From Hyphomicrobiales bacterium (GTDB taxonomy: Bacteria; Pseudomonadota; Alphaproteobacteria; Rhizobiales; Beijerinckiaceae), in assembly GCA_017302635.1 (NCBI GenBank), contig JAFLCX010000002.1, forward strand, positions 1,255,979-1,319,978: 64,000 bases of DNA, read 5' to 3'. Positions 1 to 8,762 of this stretch are shown piece by piece. The position numbers and the translations under genes are program-made. The notes under the pieces are model-generated. The model was given only the letters and a program-made list of their open reading frames with translations. It had not been told where the DNA came from and did no database searches. Each line of letters starts with the position of its first letter. Position 1 is the first letter of the stretch.

Positions 1-498
1 GGGGATGAACGGAAACGGATGGGCGGGATCGATCGCCAAAGGTGTAAGCGTGGGGAAAATCGCGGCCAGAAAGGTCTGGCGCAACGCCTCGCGATCCTCA
101 TCGTTGAGGTCGAGCGGGGCGACGACCACGATCCCGGCGACCTCAATGAAGCTCCTGAGCTTGCGCCAGCGATCCTGCTGATCGGCGGTCAGGGTTTCAA
201 CCTCGCCATTGATCGCGAGAAGCGCCTGCTCTGGCGTCAGGCCGTCATCGGAGGGCGTCAGCACCCCGGCAATCATCTGCTCCATCAGGCCCGAGACGCG
301 GACCATGAAGAACTCATCGAGATTGTTCGCGGAGATCGAAAGGAAGCGCAACTGTTCGAGCAGCGGATGGCGCGGATTGCCCGCCTCCTCCATCACGCGG
401 CGGTTGAATTGCAGCCACGACAATTCGCGATTGATAAAACGGCTGGGGTGACGCGCCAGTTCTTCCGCGCTCAGAGGGCAAGTATCGTTGGAAATCAT
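1..498 (-). CDS. ppk: Polyphosphate kinase, N-terminal part (cut by window edge)
   Basis: Ppk1 makes and breaks inorganic polyphosphate using ATP. Only the first 166 codons lie in the window; the frame is still open at base 1, so the catalytic histidines are not visible. The visible part matches the Ppk1 N-terminal domain: the stretch [15 protein letters not shown] near residues 20-35, then [22 protein letters not shown], typical of the family. The ATG at 498-496 is chosen because the family start lies just before this block. It follows hdaA on the same strand with about 80 bp between them, the order commonly seen in Alphaproteobacteria. The family call is certain; the length and completeness cannot be judged here. 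Confidence 0.93.
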   Translation of the reverse strand, partial: MISNDTCPLSAEELARHPSRFINRELSWLQFNRRVMEEAGNPRHPLLEQLRFLSISANNLDEFFMVRVSGLMEQMIAGVLTPSDDGLTPEQALLAINGEVETLTADQQDRWRKLRSFIEVAGIVVVAPLDLNDEDREALRQTFLAAIFPTLTPLAIDPAHPFPFIP

Positions 499-579
499 GA
501 CGCGTGACGCGGCCTCGAACGGAATCCTCGCTGGATAATCCGCAGTTTATGTCAGCCGCGTGACAGGGGAAGCAAAAAA

Positions 580-1269
580 TCAGGCACCGTCTTCGTCATC
601 CGGGACTTCGCCAAGTGCCTCCGCGACCAGTGCGCGCGTGATCGGGCGCTTGCGCGCGAGGGAAAGCCGGTCCAGTGCCGCGACCAGAGCCAGCACCGAT
701 CGATAGCTCCGCCCGATCCTGTTCATCGCGTAGGAGACCACATTCGCCTCGACTGCGACCTGCCGGTCGGCAAACAGTTTCACGAAAAGGGCACCGAGCA
801 TCGCCTCATCCGGCTCGCCGAGCGCCAGGCGCGGCTGTGCCCTCAGGCGAGAGAGCAGATCGGGCGTTGCAAGCCCCCAATCCTCGGGCGGTTTTCGCGC
901 CGTGATCACCAGCAGGAGCCCGGTTTCCCGCGCGAGATTGATCAGGTGGAACAAAGCCCGCTCATCGGGCGGGAAACGGTCCGCATCCTCGATGACGAGC
1001 GCCCCCGATTTCGCAAGCTGGGGCACGTCTTCGAAAGCGAGGTGATCGCCGCGCATGGTCTGCGCCCCGCTCTCGACGGCGAAAATCGCGGCGAGATGAC
1101 TCTTGCCGCTCCCTTCCGGCCCGATAATCAGGGCGGCAGGAGCCAACCAGCGCGGATAGCGCGCGATGTAGCTGAAGGCGGCCTCATTGGGTTTCCCCAC
1201 AAGAAAATCATCGCGTCCGTAAGACGGCGCGAGATCGAAAGGCAGCAGGAGTTGATCGTCCCGGCTCAC
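580..1269 (-). CDS. hdaA: HdaA, DnaA-related regulator of replication initiation
   Basis: A 229-residue AAA+ protein related to the DnaA ATPase domain. Hda proteins bind the beta sliding clamp and stimulate ATP hydrolysis by DnaA, which stops re-initiation. The clamp-binding peptide QLLLPF is present at residues 6-11. The Walker A motif GPEGSGKS is at about 50-57 and a Walker B-like LVIEDADR at about 91-98. A longer open frame exists upstream, but the GTG at 1269 is preferred: it overlaps the stop of the preceding gene as GTGA, and it puts the clamp motif at the N-terminus as in known Hda proteins. The overlap suggests translational coupling with the upstream membrane protein gene. ppk follows. 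Confidence 0.9.
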   Translation of the reverse strand: MSRDDQLLLPFDLAPSYGRDDFLVGKPNEAAFSYIARYPRWLAPAALIIGPEGSGKSHLAAIFAVESGAQTMRGDHLAFEDVPQLAKSGALVIEDADRFPPDERALFHLINLARETGLLLVITARKPPEDWGLATPDLLSRLRAQPRLALGEPDEAMLGALFVKLFADRQVAVEANVVSYAMNRIGRSYRSVLALVAALDRLSLARKRPITRALVAEALGEVPDDEDGA

Positions 1270-2366
1270 GGTGCAGGTTTGTCGGGTTGCGCCATCCGGC
1301 TGGGTGGCTTGCCTCGAAAGAACGCGCTGGCGAGATATTGCCCGAGCGCGAACCGTACAAGCACGCCGATCGCCGCCGCGACCGGCACAGCCAGCAGCAC
1401 ACCGACAAACCCGAACAACGAACCGAAAGCCAAAAGTGAGAACATGAGCCACACCGGATGCAGCCCAACCGCATTCCCGAGCAACTTGGGCTGGAGGATG
1501 TTCCCTTCGATGAACTGCCCGATCGCGAATACGCCCAGAACGGCGATGATCGAGACATAGTCAGGCCAGAACTGCGCAATCGCGACCCCTCCGCCGATCA
1601 GGAGCCCCGTGATCGAGCCGACGAACGGGATGAAGGAAATCACCCCGGCGATGATGCCAATCAGGAAGCCGAAATTCAGGCCGATCAGGCTCAGCGCCAC
1701 GGCATAAAAGAGGCCCAGAATGAGGCAGAGCAAAGCCTGCCCGCGCAGGAAGCCGGCGACGGTGCGGTCCATGTCGCGGGCAAGCTCGCGCACGACCGGC
1801 GCATGCTGGCGCGGCAACCAGCCATCCACCTTCTCGACCATGTGATCCCAGTCGAGCAGCAGGTAGAACGCGATGACCGGTGTCAGCACCAGCAGCGAAA
1901 GGACGCCGACAATGGTGGAACCACCGGAAATGATCGAGGTCAGCACGCCGCCGGCCCATTTCGCGGCATCCCCCAGCCCACCGGAGAGCGCCGACTGGAT
2001 CTCGGAGAGCCGCTCCGTCCCGCCCAGTCGCTCGATCAGCGGGCCGCCCTGCTCCGTGATGAGGATCTGGATGCGGGCAATGTAGCCGGGCACTTTCGCG
2101 ATGAAACTCGCGAGCTGGTTCACCAGCACCGGCGCCACCGAAAGAAGCACGATCAGGAAGGCGAGTGTGACCAGCAGCATCACAATCACCGTGCCCCACA
2201 GGCGCGAGAGACCCGCTTTCTGCAATCGGTCCACGACCGGATCGAGCAGATAGGCAAGGATCAGGGCCGCGACAAACGGCATCAGGATGCCCGAAAACAG
2301 GTAGAGAAAGGCGATGAATGCCGCGAGACAGGCAAGCCAGAAGCCGATCTGGCGCTGGAGTGTCAT
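1266..2366 (-). CDS. AI-2E family transporter (PerM-like membrane protein)
   Basis: A 366-residue inner-membrane protein of the AI-2E exporter/PerM family. The N-terminal helices (about residues 5-60) are followed by a soluble segment around 100-160 and a dense helical C-terminal half containing the family's glycine-rich FIPFVGSITGLLIGGG region. Some family members move signalling molecules or ions; the substrate here cannot be read from sequence. The ATG at 2366 is chosen over an earlier in-frame start because GGGGGAC sits just upstream and the first helix follows directly. Its stop overlaps the hdaA start by four bases. The pairing with hdaA and ppk is a conserved alphaproteobacterial arrangement. 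Confidence 0.88.
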   Translation of the reverse strand: MTLQRQIGFWLACLAAFIAFLYLFSGILMPFVAALILAYLLDPVVDRLQKAGLSRLWGTVIVMLLVTLAFLIVLLSVAPVLVNQLASFIAKVPGYIARIQILITEQGGPLIERLGGTERLSEIQSALSGGLGDAAKWAGGVLTSIISGGSTIVGVLSLLVLTPVIAFYLLLDWDHMVEKVDGWLPRQHAPVVRELARDMDRTVAGFLRGQALLCLILGLFYAVALSLIGLNFGFLIGIIAGVISFIPFVGSITGLLIGGGVAIAQFWPDYVSIIAVLGVFAIGQFIEGNILQPKLLGNAVGLHPVWLMFSLLAFGSLFGFVGVLLAVPVAAAIGVLVRFALGQYLASAFFRGKPPSRMAQPDKPAP

Positions 2367-2430
2367 GGCGTCCCCCGTCCTGAGCGGCTTTCGTTGTGAT
2401 GAAACGAAAACGCGCTCCCATTGTCCTGAC

Positions 2431-2474
2431 GCATTTTCTTCACGCGAACTAAAACCCACTTCGCTTGAAAATGC
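2431..2474 (+). repeat. Hairpin repeat, copy 1 of 5
   Basis: Intergenic element between the AI-2E gene and the phosphatidyltransferase gene. The outer arms GCATTTTC (2431-2438) and GAAAATGC (2467-2474) are perfectly complementary. An inner stem GCGAA/TTCGC encloses an 11-nt loop. This is the most degenerate loop of the family (CTAAAACCCAC), keeping only the CCAC end. Confidence 0.85.
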
Positions 2475-2480
2475 GCTTGC

Positions 2481-3011
2481 TCACTCGGCCATATGCCGGA
2501 ACCATTTCACGAAGTAGGCGCCGACCGAGAGCACGGTCAAGAGCGCAACGATCAGATGAACAATCTGGTGCGACATCGCCGGGGCGACAAAAAAGCTGCC
2601 GGCCGCCAGGGTGAAAGCCACGGCGCTGATCTGCGCCGCCGTGTTGCATTTCGAAATCAGAAGGGGCTCGATCGGGATCGGATTGTTCAGCAGCCAGGCG
2701 ATCGCCACCGCGCCGACAATCATCACATCACGGAAAATCACCAGCACCACCAGCCAATATGGCATCGCCTGAACAGCGAAGAGCGCGACAAAGCTCGCTG
2801 CGATCAGCAGCTTGTCGGCCAAAGGATCGAGATAGGCTCCGAGTTCGGATTGCTGGTTGAAGCGCCGCGCGATGAAGCCATCAACCGCATCGGTCAGCCC
2901 GGCCAGCACAAAAACCAGAAACGCGATCTGGAATTGCCGCTCCTGAATCAGCACGACCGTGAGCGGAATGAGGCAGAAGCGCAGAAGGGTCAGGGCATTC
3001 GGAATAGTCAT
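2481..3011 (-). CDS. pgsA: CDP-alcohol phosphatidyltransferase, probably phosphatidylglycerophosphate synthase
   Basis: A 176-residue membrane enzyme that transfers a phosphatidyl group from CDP-diacylglycerol to an alcohol acceptor. The full family motif is present: D41, D44-G45, A48-R49, G58, D62 and D66, in a segment beginning DAVDGFIARR. The length and the N-terminal MTIPNALTLLRF fit PgsA, which makes the precursor of phosphatidylglycerol. Cardiolipin- or other head-group-specific relatives share the motif, so the symbol is likely rather than certain. It is the first gene of the minus-strand group leading to hdaA and is divergent from purM. A perfect palindrome lies about 40 bp upstream of the start. 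Confidence 0.85.
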   Translation of the reverse strand: MTIPNALTLLRFCLIPLTVVLIQERQFQIAFLVFVLAGLTDAVDGFIARRFNQQSELGAYLDPLADKLLIAASFVALFAVQAMPYWLVVLVIFRDVMIVGAVAIAWLLNNPIPIEPLLISKCNTAAQISAVAFTLAAGSFFVAPAMSHQIVHLIVALLTVLSVGAYFVKWFRHMAE

Positions 3012-3052
3012 TGCTCGGCCAAGCTATCGGGCGATGCGACATGCATCAAGGC

Positions 3053-3071
3053 GTGTCTCCAGTCGAGACAC
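3053..3071. promoter_or_regulatory. 19-bp perfect palindrome, possible operator
   Basis: GTGTCTC and GAGACAC are separated by five bases (CAGTC) in the 148-bp region between the divergent pgsA and purM genes. It is centred about 50 bp upstream of pgsA and 100 bp upstream of purM. It has no T-tract, so it is not an obvious terminator. An operator for a dimeric regulator is an inference. Confidence 0.4.
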
Positions 3072-3159
3072 CTGAACAACAGTGCCGATGAGGTTGCTTT
3101 TTCGTGTAAGCTGATGTTTTCGATGTCGCGCATTCCCTCGAACCCGCGAGCAAAGCCCC

Positions 3160-4236
3160 GTGACTGCGAAAAAGAACGGCCTCACCTACGCCGAGGCAGG
3201 CGTCGATATCGATGCCGGCAATGCCATGGTCGACCAGATCAAGCCGCTCGTGCGCGCCACGCGCCGCCCCGGCGCGGACGCGGAAATCGGTGGTTTCGGC
3301 GGGCTTTTCGATCTGAAGGCGGCGGGGTTTTCTGATCCCATTCTCGTGGCGGCGAACGATGGTGTCGGCACCAAAGTGAAAATCGCGATTGAAACGGGAA
3401 TTCACCACACGATCGGTATCGACCTCGTGGCGATGTGCGTCAATGATCTTGTGGTTCAGGGCGCGGAGCCTTTGCTGTTTCTCGATTATTTCGCGACTGG
3501 AAAGCTCGAACAGGGTGTTGGCGTCGAGATCGTGCGCGGCATCGCCGAAGGCTGCAAGATCGCCGGAGCAGCCCTGATCGGCGGCGAGACCGCAGAAATG
3601 CCGGGGCTCTATGGCAAAGGCGATTACGACCTCGCCGGTTTTGCCGTGGGTGCCGCCGAACGCGGGACGCTGCTGCCGCGGCTCGACGCGGTCAGGACCG
3701 GCGATGTGATCCTCGGCCTCGCCTCTTCGGGCGTGCATTCCAACGGCTACAGCCTCGTGCGCCGGATCGCCGAGCATGCAAAGTTGGGCTGGCAGGATGA
3801 GGCGCCCTTCGCCAAGGGGCGCACACTCGGTGAAGCCCTGCTGGACCCCACCCGCATCTATGTGAAATCACTGCTCGCGGCGCTAAAATCCGAAGCGGGC
3901 GCGGGCATCAAGGCGCTGGCGCATATCACCGGTGGCGGCTTCATCGACAACATTCCGCGCGTGCTGCCCGACGGCCTCGGGGCCTCGATCAACCTGTCGG
4001 CGATTGATGTGCCGCTGGTTTTCGGCTGGCTCTCGAAAGCCGGTGGCGTCGCCGAAGCCGAGATGATCCGTACCTTCAATTGCGGCATCGGCATGGTGCT
4101 GGTGGTCGAACCGGCAAAGGCCGATGCTGTGATCTCCGCCCTGCGTGCGGCAAATGAAACAGTGATCCGCTTCGGAGAGATCATAGAAGCCGCTGAAGAG
4201 CCGCGTGTGCGGCCGCATGGCCATCTTGCGGTCTGA
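3160..4236 (+). CDS. purM: Phosphoribosylformylglycinamidine cyclo-ligase (AIR synthetase)
   Basis: Converts FGAM to AIR with ATP, the fifth step of purine synthesis. The 358-residue protein has the expected N-terminal [14 protein letters not shown], the glycine-rich [11 protein letters not shown] segment, GGETAEMPG and the C-terminal [13 protein letters not shown] block. Length matches the family. The GTG at 3160 is the start because the protein begins right before the conserved AGVDI block and no in-frame ATG exists nearby; no strong Shine-Dalgarno is visible. The stop is one base before the purN start, so the two purine genes form an operon. Other purine genes in the window (purF, guaA, guaB) are elsewhere. 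Confidence 0.96.
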   Translation: MTAKKNGLTYAEAGVDIDAGNAMVDQIKPLVRATRRPGADAEIGGFGGLFDLKAAGFSDPILVAANDGVGTKVKIAIETGIHHTIGIDLVAMCVNDLVVQGAEPLLFLDYFATGKLEQGVGVEIVRGIAEGCKIAGAALIGGETAEMPGLYGKGDYDLAGFAVGAAERGTLLPRLDAVRTGDVILGLASSGVHSNGYSLVRRIAEHAKLGWQDEAPFAKGRTLGEALLDPTRIYVKSLLAALKSEAGAGIKALAHITGGGFIDNIPRVLPDGLGASINLSAIDVPLVFGWLSKAGGVAEAEMIRTFNCGIGMVLVVEPAKADAVISALRAANETVIRFGEIIEAAEEPRVRPHGHLAV

Positions 4237-4237
4237 C

Positions 4238-4852
4238 ATGCGCAAGAAACGCGTTGCGATCCTCATCTCTGGCCGTGGCTCGAACATGGCGGCTTTGGTG
4301 AAGGCGGCGCGAGCGCCGGACTTTCCGGCTGAGATCGTGCTGGTTCTCTCCAACAGGCCGGAGGCTGCGGGTCTCGATTTTGCCCGATCGGAGAGCATCC
4401 CGACGGCCCTCGTGCCGAGCAAGGCCTATGGCAAGGACCGCGCGGCCTTTGACGCTGCCATGCAGGCAGAGCTCGAGAGATCGGGTGCCGAAATCGTCTG
4501 CCTCGCCGGATTCATGCGGCTGCTGACACCGGAATTCTGCGAGGGCTGGGCGGGCCGGATGATCAACATCCACCCGGCCCTGCTGCCGAGTTTCAAAGGG
4601 CTTGATACCCATGCCCGCGCGCTTGAAGAAGGCGTCAAGCTCCACGGTTGCACCACACATTTCGTCACACCAGGCATGGATGAGGGGCCGATCATCCTTC
4701 AGGCCGCCGTGCCGGTTCTGGACGATGACACCGAGGCATCCCTCGGCGCGCGCGTGCTCGCGGAAGAGCATCGGATCTATCCGGAGACGTTGCGCCTGTT
4801 GGCCTCGGGTCGGCTGGCAATTGAGGGGCGGCGGGTGAAAATCACCGGCTGA
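4238..4852 (+). CDS. purN: Phosphoribosylglycinamide formyltransferase (folate-dependent)
   Basis: Transfers a formyl group from 10-formyl-tetrahydrofolate to GAR, the third purine step. The 204-residue protein has the N-terminal ISGRGSNM nucleotide-binding loop and the catalytic triad of the family: N110 and H112 in the NIHPALLPSFKG motif and D148 in TPGMDEGPII. The ATG at 4238 is used instead of an earlier in-frame GTG inside purM because it starts immediately before the first strand and lies one base after the purM stop. The end is convergent with the WYL regulator, with only one base between their stops. Confidence 0.96.
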   Translation: MRKKRVAILISGRGSNMAALVKAARAPDFPAEIVLVLSNRPEAAGLDFARSESIPTALVPSKAYGKDRAAFDAAMQAELERSGAEIVCLAGFMRLLTPEFCEGWAGRMINIHPALLPSFKGLDTHARALEEGVKLHGCTTHFVTPGMDEGPIILQAAVPVLDDDTEASLGARVLAEEHRIYPETLRLLASGRLAIEGRRVKITG

Positions 4853-4853
4853 C

Positions 4854-5573
4854 CTAGAAATCGTCTGCGCGCCCGTCCCGACAAGCCGAGATTTCGGCAT
4901 CGCGGGCTGCCTCCCATTCTTTCATGAGCACGAGCCGCCGGCGCGGCATGCGCTCCTCCAGAACATCCAGTGCGAGAATCCGGTCGGTCCGGAAATGGCG
5001 GAACCCCTGCCGCAACTCGCACCAGCCGATGAGCCCGCGTGTTGTCTCGAAATAGCCCATCAGGACGGGCCAGATCACGCGTTCGGTCGCCTCATCCTTC
5101 GCATCGCGATACTCAATTCTGATCTTGCGGCTTTCGCGCAGGGCGCGGCGCAGCAAACCTTCATCGACACCGCCCGGCATCTGGGCGCGATAGGTTGGCG
5201 CGAACAGGGGTGCGGAATTGAAGATGTCGCGTAGGTTTGCCGGCAGGATGGCCTCGATCTTCGCGCGCGTATCATCAATCACGCGCTGGAAGCCGGGGTC
5301 GGCGCGGTCACGCGCGAAACGCAGGCCGAGCATCAGGGCTTCGCATTCCTCAGGCGTGAGCATGAGCGGCGGCAGATCGAAACCGCTTTCAAGGACATAG
5401 CCGATCCCCGCTTCGCCGCGCACCGGCACGCCGGAAATCTGCAAGGATATGATATCGCGATAGATTGTTCGCTCGGAAACTCGAGTTTCCTCGGCGAGGG
5501 CCGCCGCCGTGACGGGCCGTCGATAGCGCCTCAGCACTTGCGTCAGCTGCATCAATCGGTCCGCGCGCGCCAT
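4854..5573 (-). CDS. YafY-type transcriptional regulator with HTH_11 and WYL domains
   Basis: A 239-residue DNA-binding regulator. The N-terminus (about 5-50) is a winged helix-turn-helix ending in ETRVSERTIYRDIISLQ. The C-terminal half is a WYL sensor domain whose core reads IGWCELRQGFRHFRTDRI, the usual YafY-branch variant. WYL domains bind nucleic-acid or nucleotide ligands in characterised cases; the ligand here is unknown. A good AGGAGG Shine-Dalgarno supports the ATG at 5573. Direct repeats lie about 55-70 bp upstream and could be its own operator. It is followed on the same strand by nothing close, since purN converges with it. Confidence 0.88.
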   Translation of the reverse strand: MARADRLMQLTQVLRRYRRPVTAAALAEETRVSERTIYRDIISLQISGVPVRGEAGIGYVLESGFDLPPLMLTPEECEALMLGLRFARDRADPGFQRVIDDTRAKIEAILPANLRDIFNSAPLFAPTYRAQMPGGVDEGLLRRALRESRKIRIEYRDAKDEATERVIWPVLMGYFETTRGLIGWCELRQGFRHFRTDRILALDVLEERMPRRRLVLMKEWEAARDAEISACRDGRADDF

Positions 5574-5603
5574 GAGAAAGCCTCCTGAACTTCCGGCTCC
5601 TTA

Positions 5604-5641
5604 TCATAGAACATGCCAGAAAACGTCAGGAGACTGTCAGG
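5604..5641 (-). promoter_or_regulatory. Candidate promoter/operator of the WYL regulator
   Basis: On the minus strand a TATGAT (complement of 5604-5609) could serve as a -10 box. Two copies of GTCAGG on the plus strand (5625-5630 and 5636-5641) start 11 bp apart, one helical turn, in the place expected for the -35 region. No good -35 hexamer is seen. Autoregulation is inferred from position only. Confidence 0.3.
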
Positions 5642-5655
5642 TGTTGTCGGCCGAG

Positions 5656-7749
5656 TCAGGCTTTCTGGATGGCAACGCGGTTGTCGTGGAAGGCCGCGCC
5701 GCCATAGGGCGCTACGGGGTCAGAGCCTGTGAGCACGTTGATCCCCGTTCCGCCAAGATGGGCGGCATTGGGAAAAATCCCCTCGGCGATCACCACACCG
5801 CGCCGCACGCCATCATAAAGCGTGACTTTCAGCGTCACGCGCCCGCGCCGGTTGCTGATGGCAGCGATATCGCCTGAAGTAAGCCCGAGTTGCGCCGCAT
5901 CCACAGGGTGCACCATCAGGCTCGGCTCGCCCTCTTTCTTGATGCTCCCCGGCGTTTCGGTGAAACTCGAATTCAGGAACGATCGCGCCGGGGCCGTGAC
6001 CAACCGGAACGGGAATTCGTCATTCGCCTCCTCGATCGCGTCCCAATGATCAGGGAAAAGAGGCATGCTTTCCCAAGGGCCCATCAGGCCATCGTTCTTG
6101 AGTGGCACCTTTTTCCAGTTCGGCGAGAAATGGAACTTGCCTTCGCGATGGCCGAAACCATGCAGGAAATGGGCGGCATTGAACGGCGGATCGGTATCGA
6201 GAAAGCCATGTTCCTCAAGAGCTTCGAGCGAGCCTCTTTCGGATTTTTTCAAGCACCAGTCGATATGCTCCCGTGGGGACATCGCAAAGCCCGGATGCTC
6301 AGCGCCGACGCGCCTCGCTAGTTCCACAATCACCTCATGATTGGAGCGACATTCGCCGGGCGGTTCGACGAGTTTCGGGCCGAGCATCAGATGCGTATGC
6401 CCGCCACCGCGATAGATATCATCATGTTCCATGAACATGGTGGCGGGCAAAACGAGATCCGCGAGCGCGGCGGTTTCGGTCATGAACTGCTCGTGCACAA
6501 CCGTGAACAAGTCGTCGCGGCCAAACCCCTTGAGCACCTTCGTCTGCTCCGGTGCCACGGAAGCAGGGTTGGTGTTCTGGATCAGCATGGCCTTCACAGG
6601 CCCACCGCCGCGCAGGGCTTCGTGATCGCCCAGCAGGATATCGCCGATGCGCGACTGGTCGAGCTTCCGCACCGAGCGATCGATGACATCCAGCCCCTCG
6701 ATCATGGTCATAGAGAGGTTGAATGTGCCGGAATTCGAGTGAAATGCACCGCCACCCCGGTGTTGCCACGAGCCAAGCATGGTGGGGATGCACAAAGCCG
6801 CGTGCATGTTGACCGCGCCGTTGCGCTGGCGCGAAAAGCCATAGCCGAGACGGAAGTAATTGGCCTTTTTCGAGCCCAGCAGCCGCGCGAAACTCTCGAT
6901 CTCGGCCGCGGGCAGGCCACAGATCGCTTCAGCCCATTCGGGTGTGCGGGTTGAAAGATGCGCCTCGGTTCCGGGCGAGAAATCAGTGAGGCGCGCCAGA
7001 TAATCACGATCGGCGAGGTTCTCGCGCAACAGCACGTGCTGTATCGCGGCGGCCAGCGCGCCATCTGTGCCGGGCCGGATCAGCAGCGCGATGTCCGCCT
7101 GCCGCATCGTTTCATTCATGTAGACATCGACTGCCACGATCAGCGCGCCATTGGCTTTCCGCGCCTTGACCGCGTGGTGCATCACGTTGACCTGCGTATG
7201 GACCGCATTCGTGCCCCAGATCACGATGACTTCCGAATGCGCCATCTCACGCGGATCGACCCCGGCGAGACGGCCCGTGCCCGCGACATAGCCGGTCCAG
7301 GCCATGTTGGTGCAGATCGTATCGTGCTGGCCGGAATATTTCTTCGCGTGGCGCAGGCGATTGATGCCGTCGCGCATCACGAGGCCCATCGTGCCAGCGT
7401 AATAGTAGGGCCAGATGCTGTCCGCGCCAAAATCGCGTTCGGCCGCGTTGAAGGCGTCAGCGGCGCGATCAAGTGCCTCGTCCCAGCCGATTTCGCGGAA
7501 CTGCTTCGAGCCCTTGGGACCCGTGCGCAACAGCGGTTTCAGCAACCGATCGGGGTGGTGAATGCGCTCGGCATAACGCGCGACCTTCGCGCAGATCACG
7601 CCATCAGTGTAGGTCTGGGCCTTCAGCCCCCTCACCCGGCCGATGCGGTTTTCGGCCAGAACCTCGACATCGAGCGAGCATGCGCTCGGGCAATCATGCG
7701 GGCAGACCGAGGGGCGGAAGCCGGTTGAAACCTGAAATGGCGCATTCAT
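5656..7749 (-). CDS. Molybdopterin-dependent oxidoreductase with N-terminal 4Fe-4S site
   Basis: A 697-residue enzyme of the DMSO reductase superfamily. Near the N-terminus C-P-H-D-C-P-S-A-C followed by a fourth cysteine in GVICAKVARY forms a 4Fe-4S binding site. The main molybdopterin domain includes WGTNAVHTQ and QNTNPASVAPEQ, and the C-terminal molybdopterin dinucleotide-binding domain holds ARSFLNSSFTETPG. No Tat signal is seen, so it is probably cytoplasmic. The physiological substrate is unknown; relatives are annotated only generically or as YoaE-like. The ATG at 7749 is chosen because it overlaps the stop of the upstream exporter gene as ATGA, implying co-translation. Formate dehydrogenase and nitrate reductase are less likely at this length. 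Confidence 0.85.
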   Translation of the reverse strand: MNAPFQVSTGFRPSVCPHDCPSACSLDVEVLAENRIGRVRGLKAQTYTDGVICAKVARYAERIHHPDRLLKPLLRTGPKGSKQFREIGWDEALDRAADAFNAAERDFGADSIWPYYYAGTMGLVMRDGINRLRHAKKYSGQHDTICTNMAWTGYVAGTGRLAGVDPREMAHSEVIVIWGTNAVHTQVNVMHHAVKARKANGALIVAVDVYMNETMRQADIALLIRPGTDGALAAAIQHVLLRENLADRDYLARLTDFSPGTEAHLSTRTPEWAEAICGLPAAEIESFARLLGSKKANYFRLGYGFSRQRNGAVNMHAALCIPTMLGSWQHRGGGAFHSNSGTFNLSMTMIEGLDVIDRSVRKLDQSRIGDILLGDHEALRGGGPVKAMLIQNTNPASVAPEQTKVLKGFGRDDLFTVVHEQFMTETAALADLVLPATMFMEHDDIYRGGGHTHLMLGPKLVEPPGECRSNHEVIVELARRVGAEHPGFAMSPREHIDWCLKKSERGSLEALEEHGFLDTDPPFNAAHFLHGFGHREGKFHFSPNWKKVPLKNDGLMGPWESMPLFPDHWDAIEEANDEFPFRLVTAPARSFLNSSFTETPGSIKKEGEPSLMVHPVDAAQLGLTSGDIAAISNRRGRVTLKVTLYDGVRRGVVIAEGIFPNAAHLGGTGINVLTGSDPVAPYGGAAFHDNRVAIQKA

Positions 7750-8624
7750 GATTGCCGCATCCTCGCTGCGATCCTGTCGCCGAAAACATTGATCACAAGG
7801 CCCAGAAAGACAATCACCGATGCGATTATGGCTTTCCACGACAAGGCCTCATCGAGAAAGACGATGCCGCAGGCCATGCCGGAGACCGGAATGAGCAAGG
7901 CAAACGGCCCGACCAATGCTACCGGATATCGAGAGATCAGGCTGTTCCAGACCGAGTAGCCGAAAAGGGTCGCTCCAAACGAAAGGTAGAGCGAGACAAG
8001 AACCGTCGACCAGCCCGGATTTTTCACCACATTCCAGAGCGTTTGCGGTCCGTCGACGGCGATTGAGAGCAGAACCAGCACCGGTCCGGCGACCGCGCTC
8101 GACCAGACCACAAAGGCCAGGATATCCTTCGCCTGCGCCTTCTTGACGATGATGTTCGCCACTCCCCAGAGGCTCGCAGCGAGCAGGCAGAGTATCAGCG
8201 GAAACAGGGCGGCGTTCTCCATCTTGTCCTGCGCGAACAGCAGCATGCCGAGGAACGCCACCCCTGCCCCGATCAATTGCGGCCGCCCAGGCCGCTCGCC
8301 CATCAGGAACCAGGCGAAGCCGATGGTGAAAAAAACCTGCATCTGCAACACGATGGAGGCGAGGCTTGCCGGCATCCCGACCTTCAGTGCCGTGAAAAGC
8401 ACAGAGAATTTTGTCACGCCGAGAACCAGCCCGAAGGCAATCACGGTCCAGAGCGGAACGGCCGGAAACCGGATGAACAGCAGGGCCGGAAAGGCCGAGA
8501 GGCAGAAACGGAGCGCGTTCATCGCGAGGGGCGGCACATCGACAACGCCGATTTTCATGGCGGTGAAGGTCGAGCCCCAGAGTGTCGCCAGCGTCAGCGC
8601 CAGCAGGATATCGCGCAGCGCCAT
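7746..8624 (-). CDS. EamA/DMT family transporter
   Basis: A 292-residue inner-membrane protein with about ten predicted helices arranged as two EamA repeats. The first repeat begins LATLWGSTFTAMKIG, the classical N-terminal signature of the drug/metabolite transporter family. Substrates in the family range from amino acids to drugs and cannot be assigned here. The ATG at 8624 is preferred over a TTG four codons upstream because GGAA lies six bases before it. The stop overlaps the start of the molybdopterin oxidoreductase, so the two form a two-gene unit; an exporter working with the oxidoreductase's substrate or product is only a guess. Confidence 0.85.
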   Translation of the reverse strand: MALRDILLALTLATLWGSTFTAMKIGVVDVPPLAMNALRFCLSAFPALLFIRFPAVPLWTVIAFGLVLGVTKFSVLFTALKVGMPASLASIVLQMQVFFTIGFAWFLMGERPGRPQLIGAGVAFLGMLLFAQDKMENAALFPLILCLLAASLWGVANIIVKKAQAKDILAFVVWSSAVAGPVLVLLSIAVDGPQTLWNVVKNPGWSTVLVSLYLSFGATLFGYSVWNSLISRYPVALVGPFALLIPVSGMACGIVFLDEALSWKAIIASVIVFLGLVINVFGDRIAARMRQS

Positions 8625-8710
8625 GCCTGATTCCAACCCTTCCGCTGCTTTTGTGGCCGAGAAAAGTGGGCCTCACCAATCAAAGTTTTGCGTCGATTGA
8701 TCAGCAAATC

Positions 8711-8739
8711 AAAAAGGCCGGACCTTTCAGTCCGGCCTT
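8711..8739 (-). terminator. Rho-independent terminator of ndk
   Basis: Read on the minus strand, the ten-base arms AAGGCCGGAC and GTCCGGCCTT flank a six-base loop and are followed by a run of T. It lies about 25 bases past the ndk stop. Confidence 0.85.
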
Positions 8740-8762
8740 GCAGATTTCGCGGGAGAAAAATT

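Noticed and set aside
5656..7749. The molybdopterin oxidoreductase as the missing MsrP partner of the MsrQ-like protein
   Set aside because: It belongs to the DMSO reductase superfamily with a 4Fe-4S site and no export signal, whereas MsrP is a smaller, exported enzyme of the sulfite oxidase fold.
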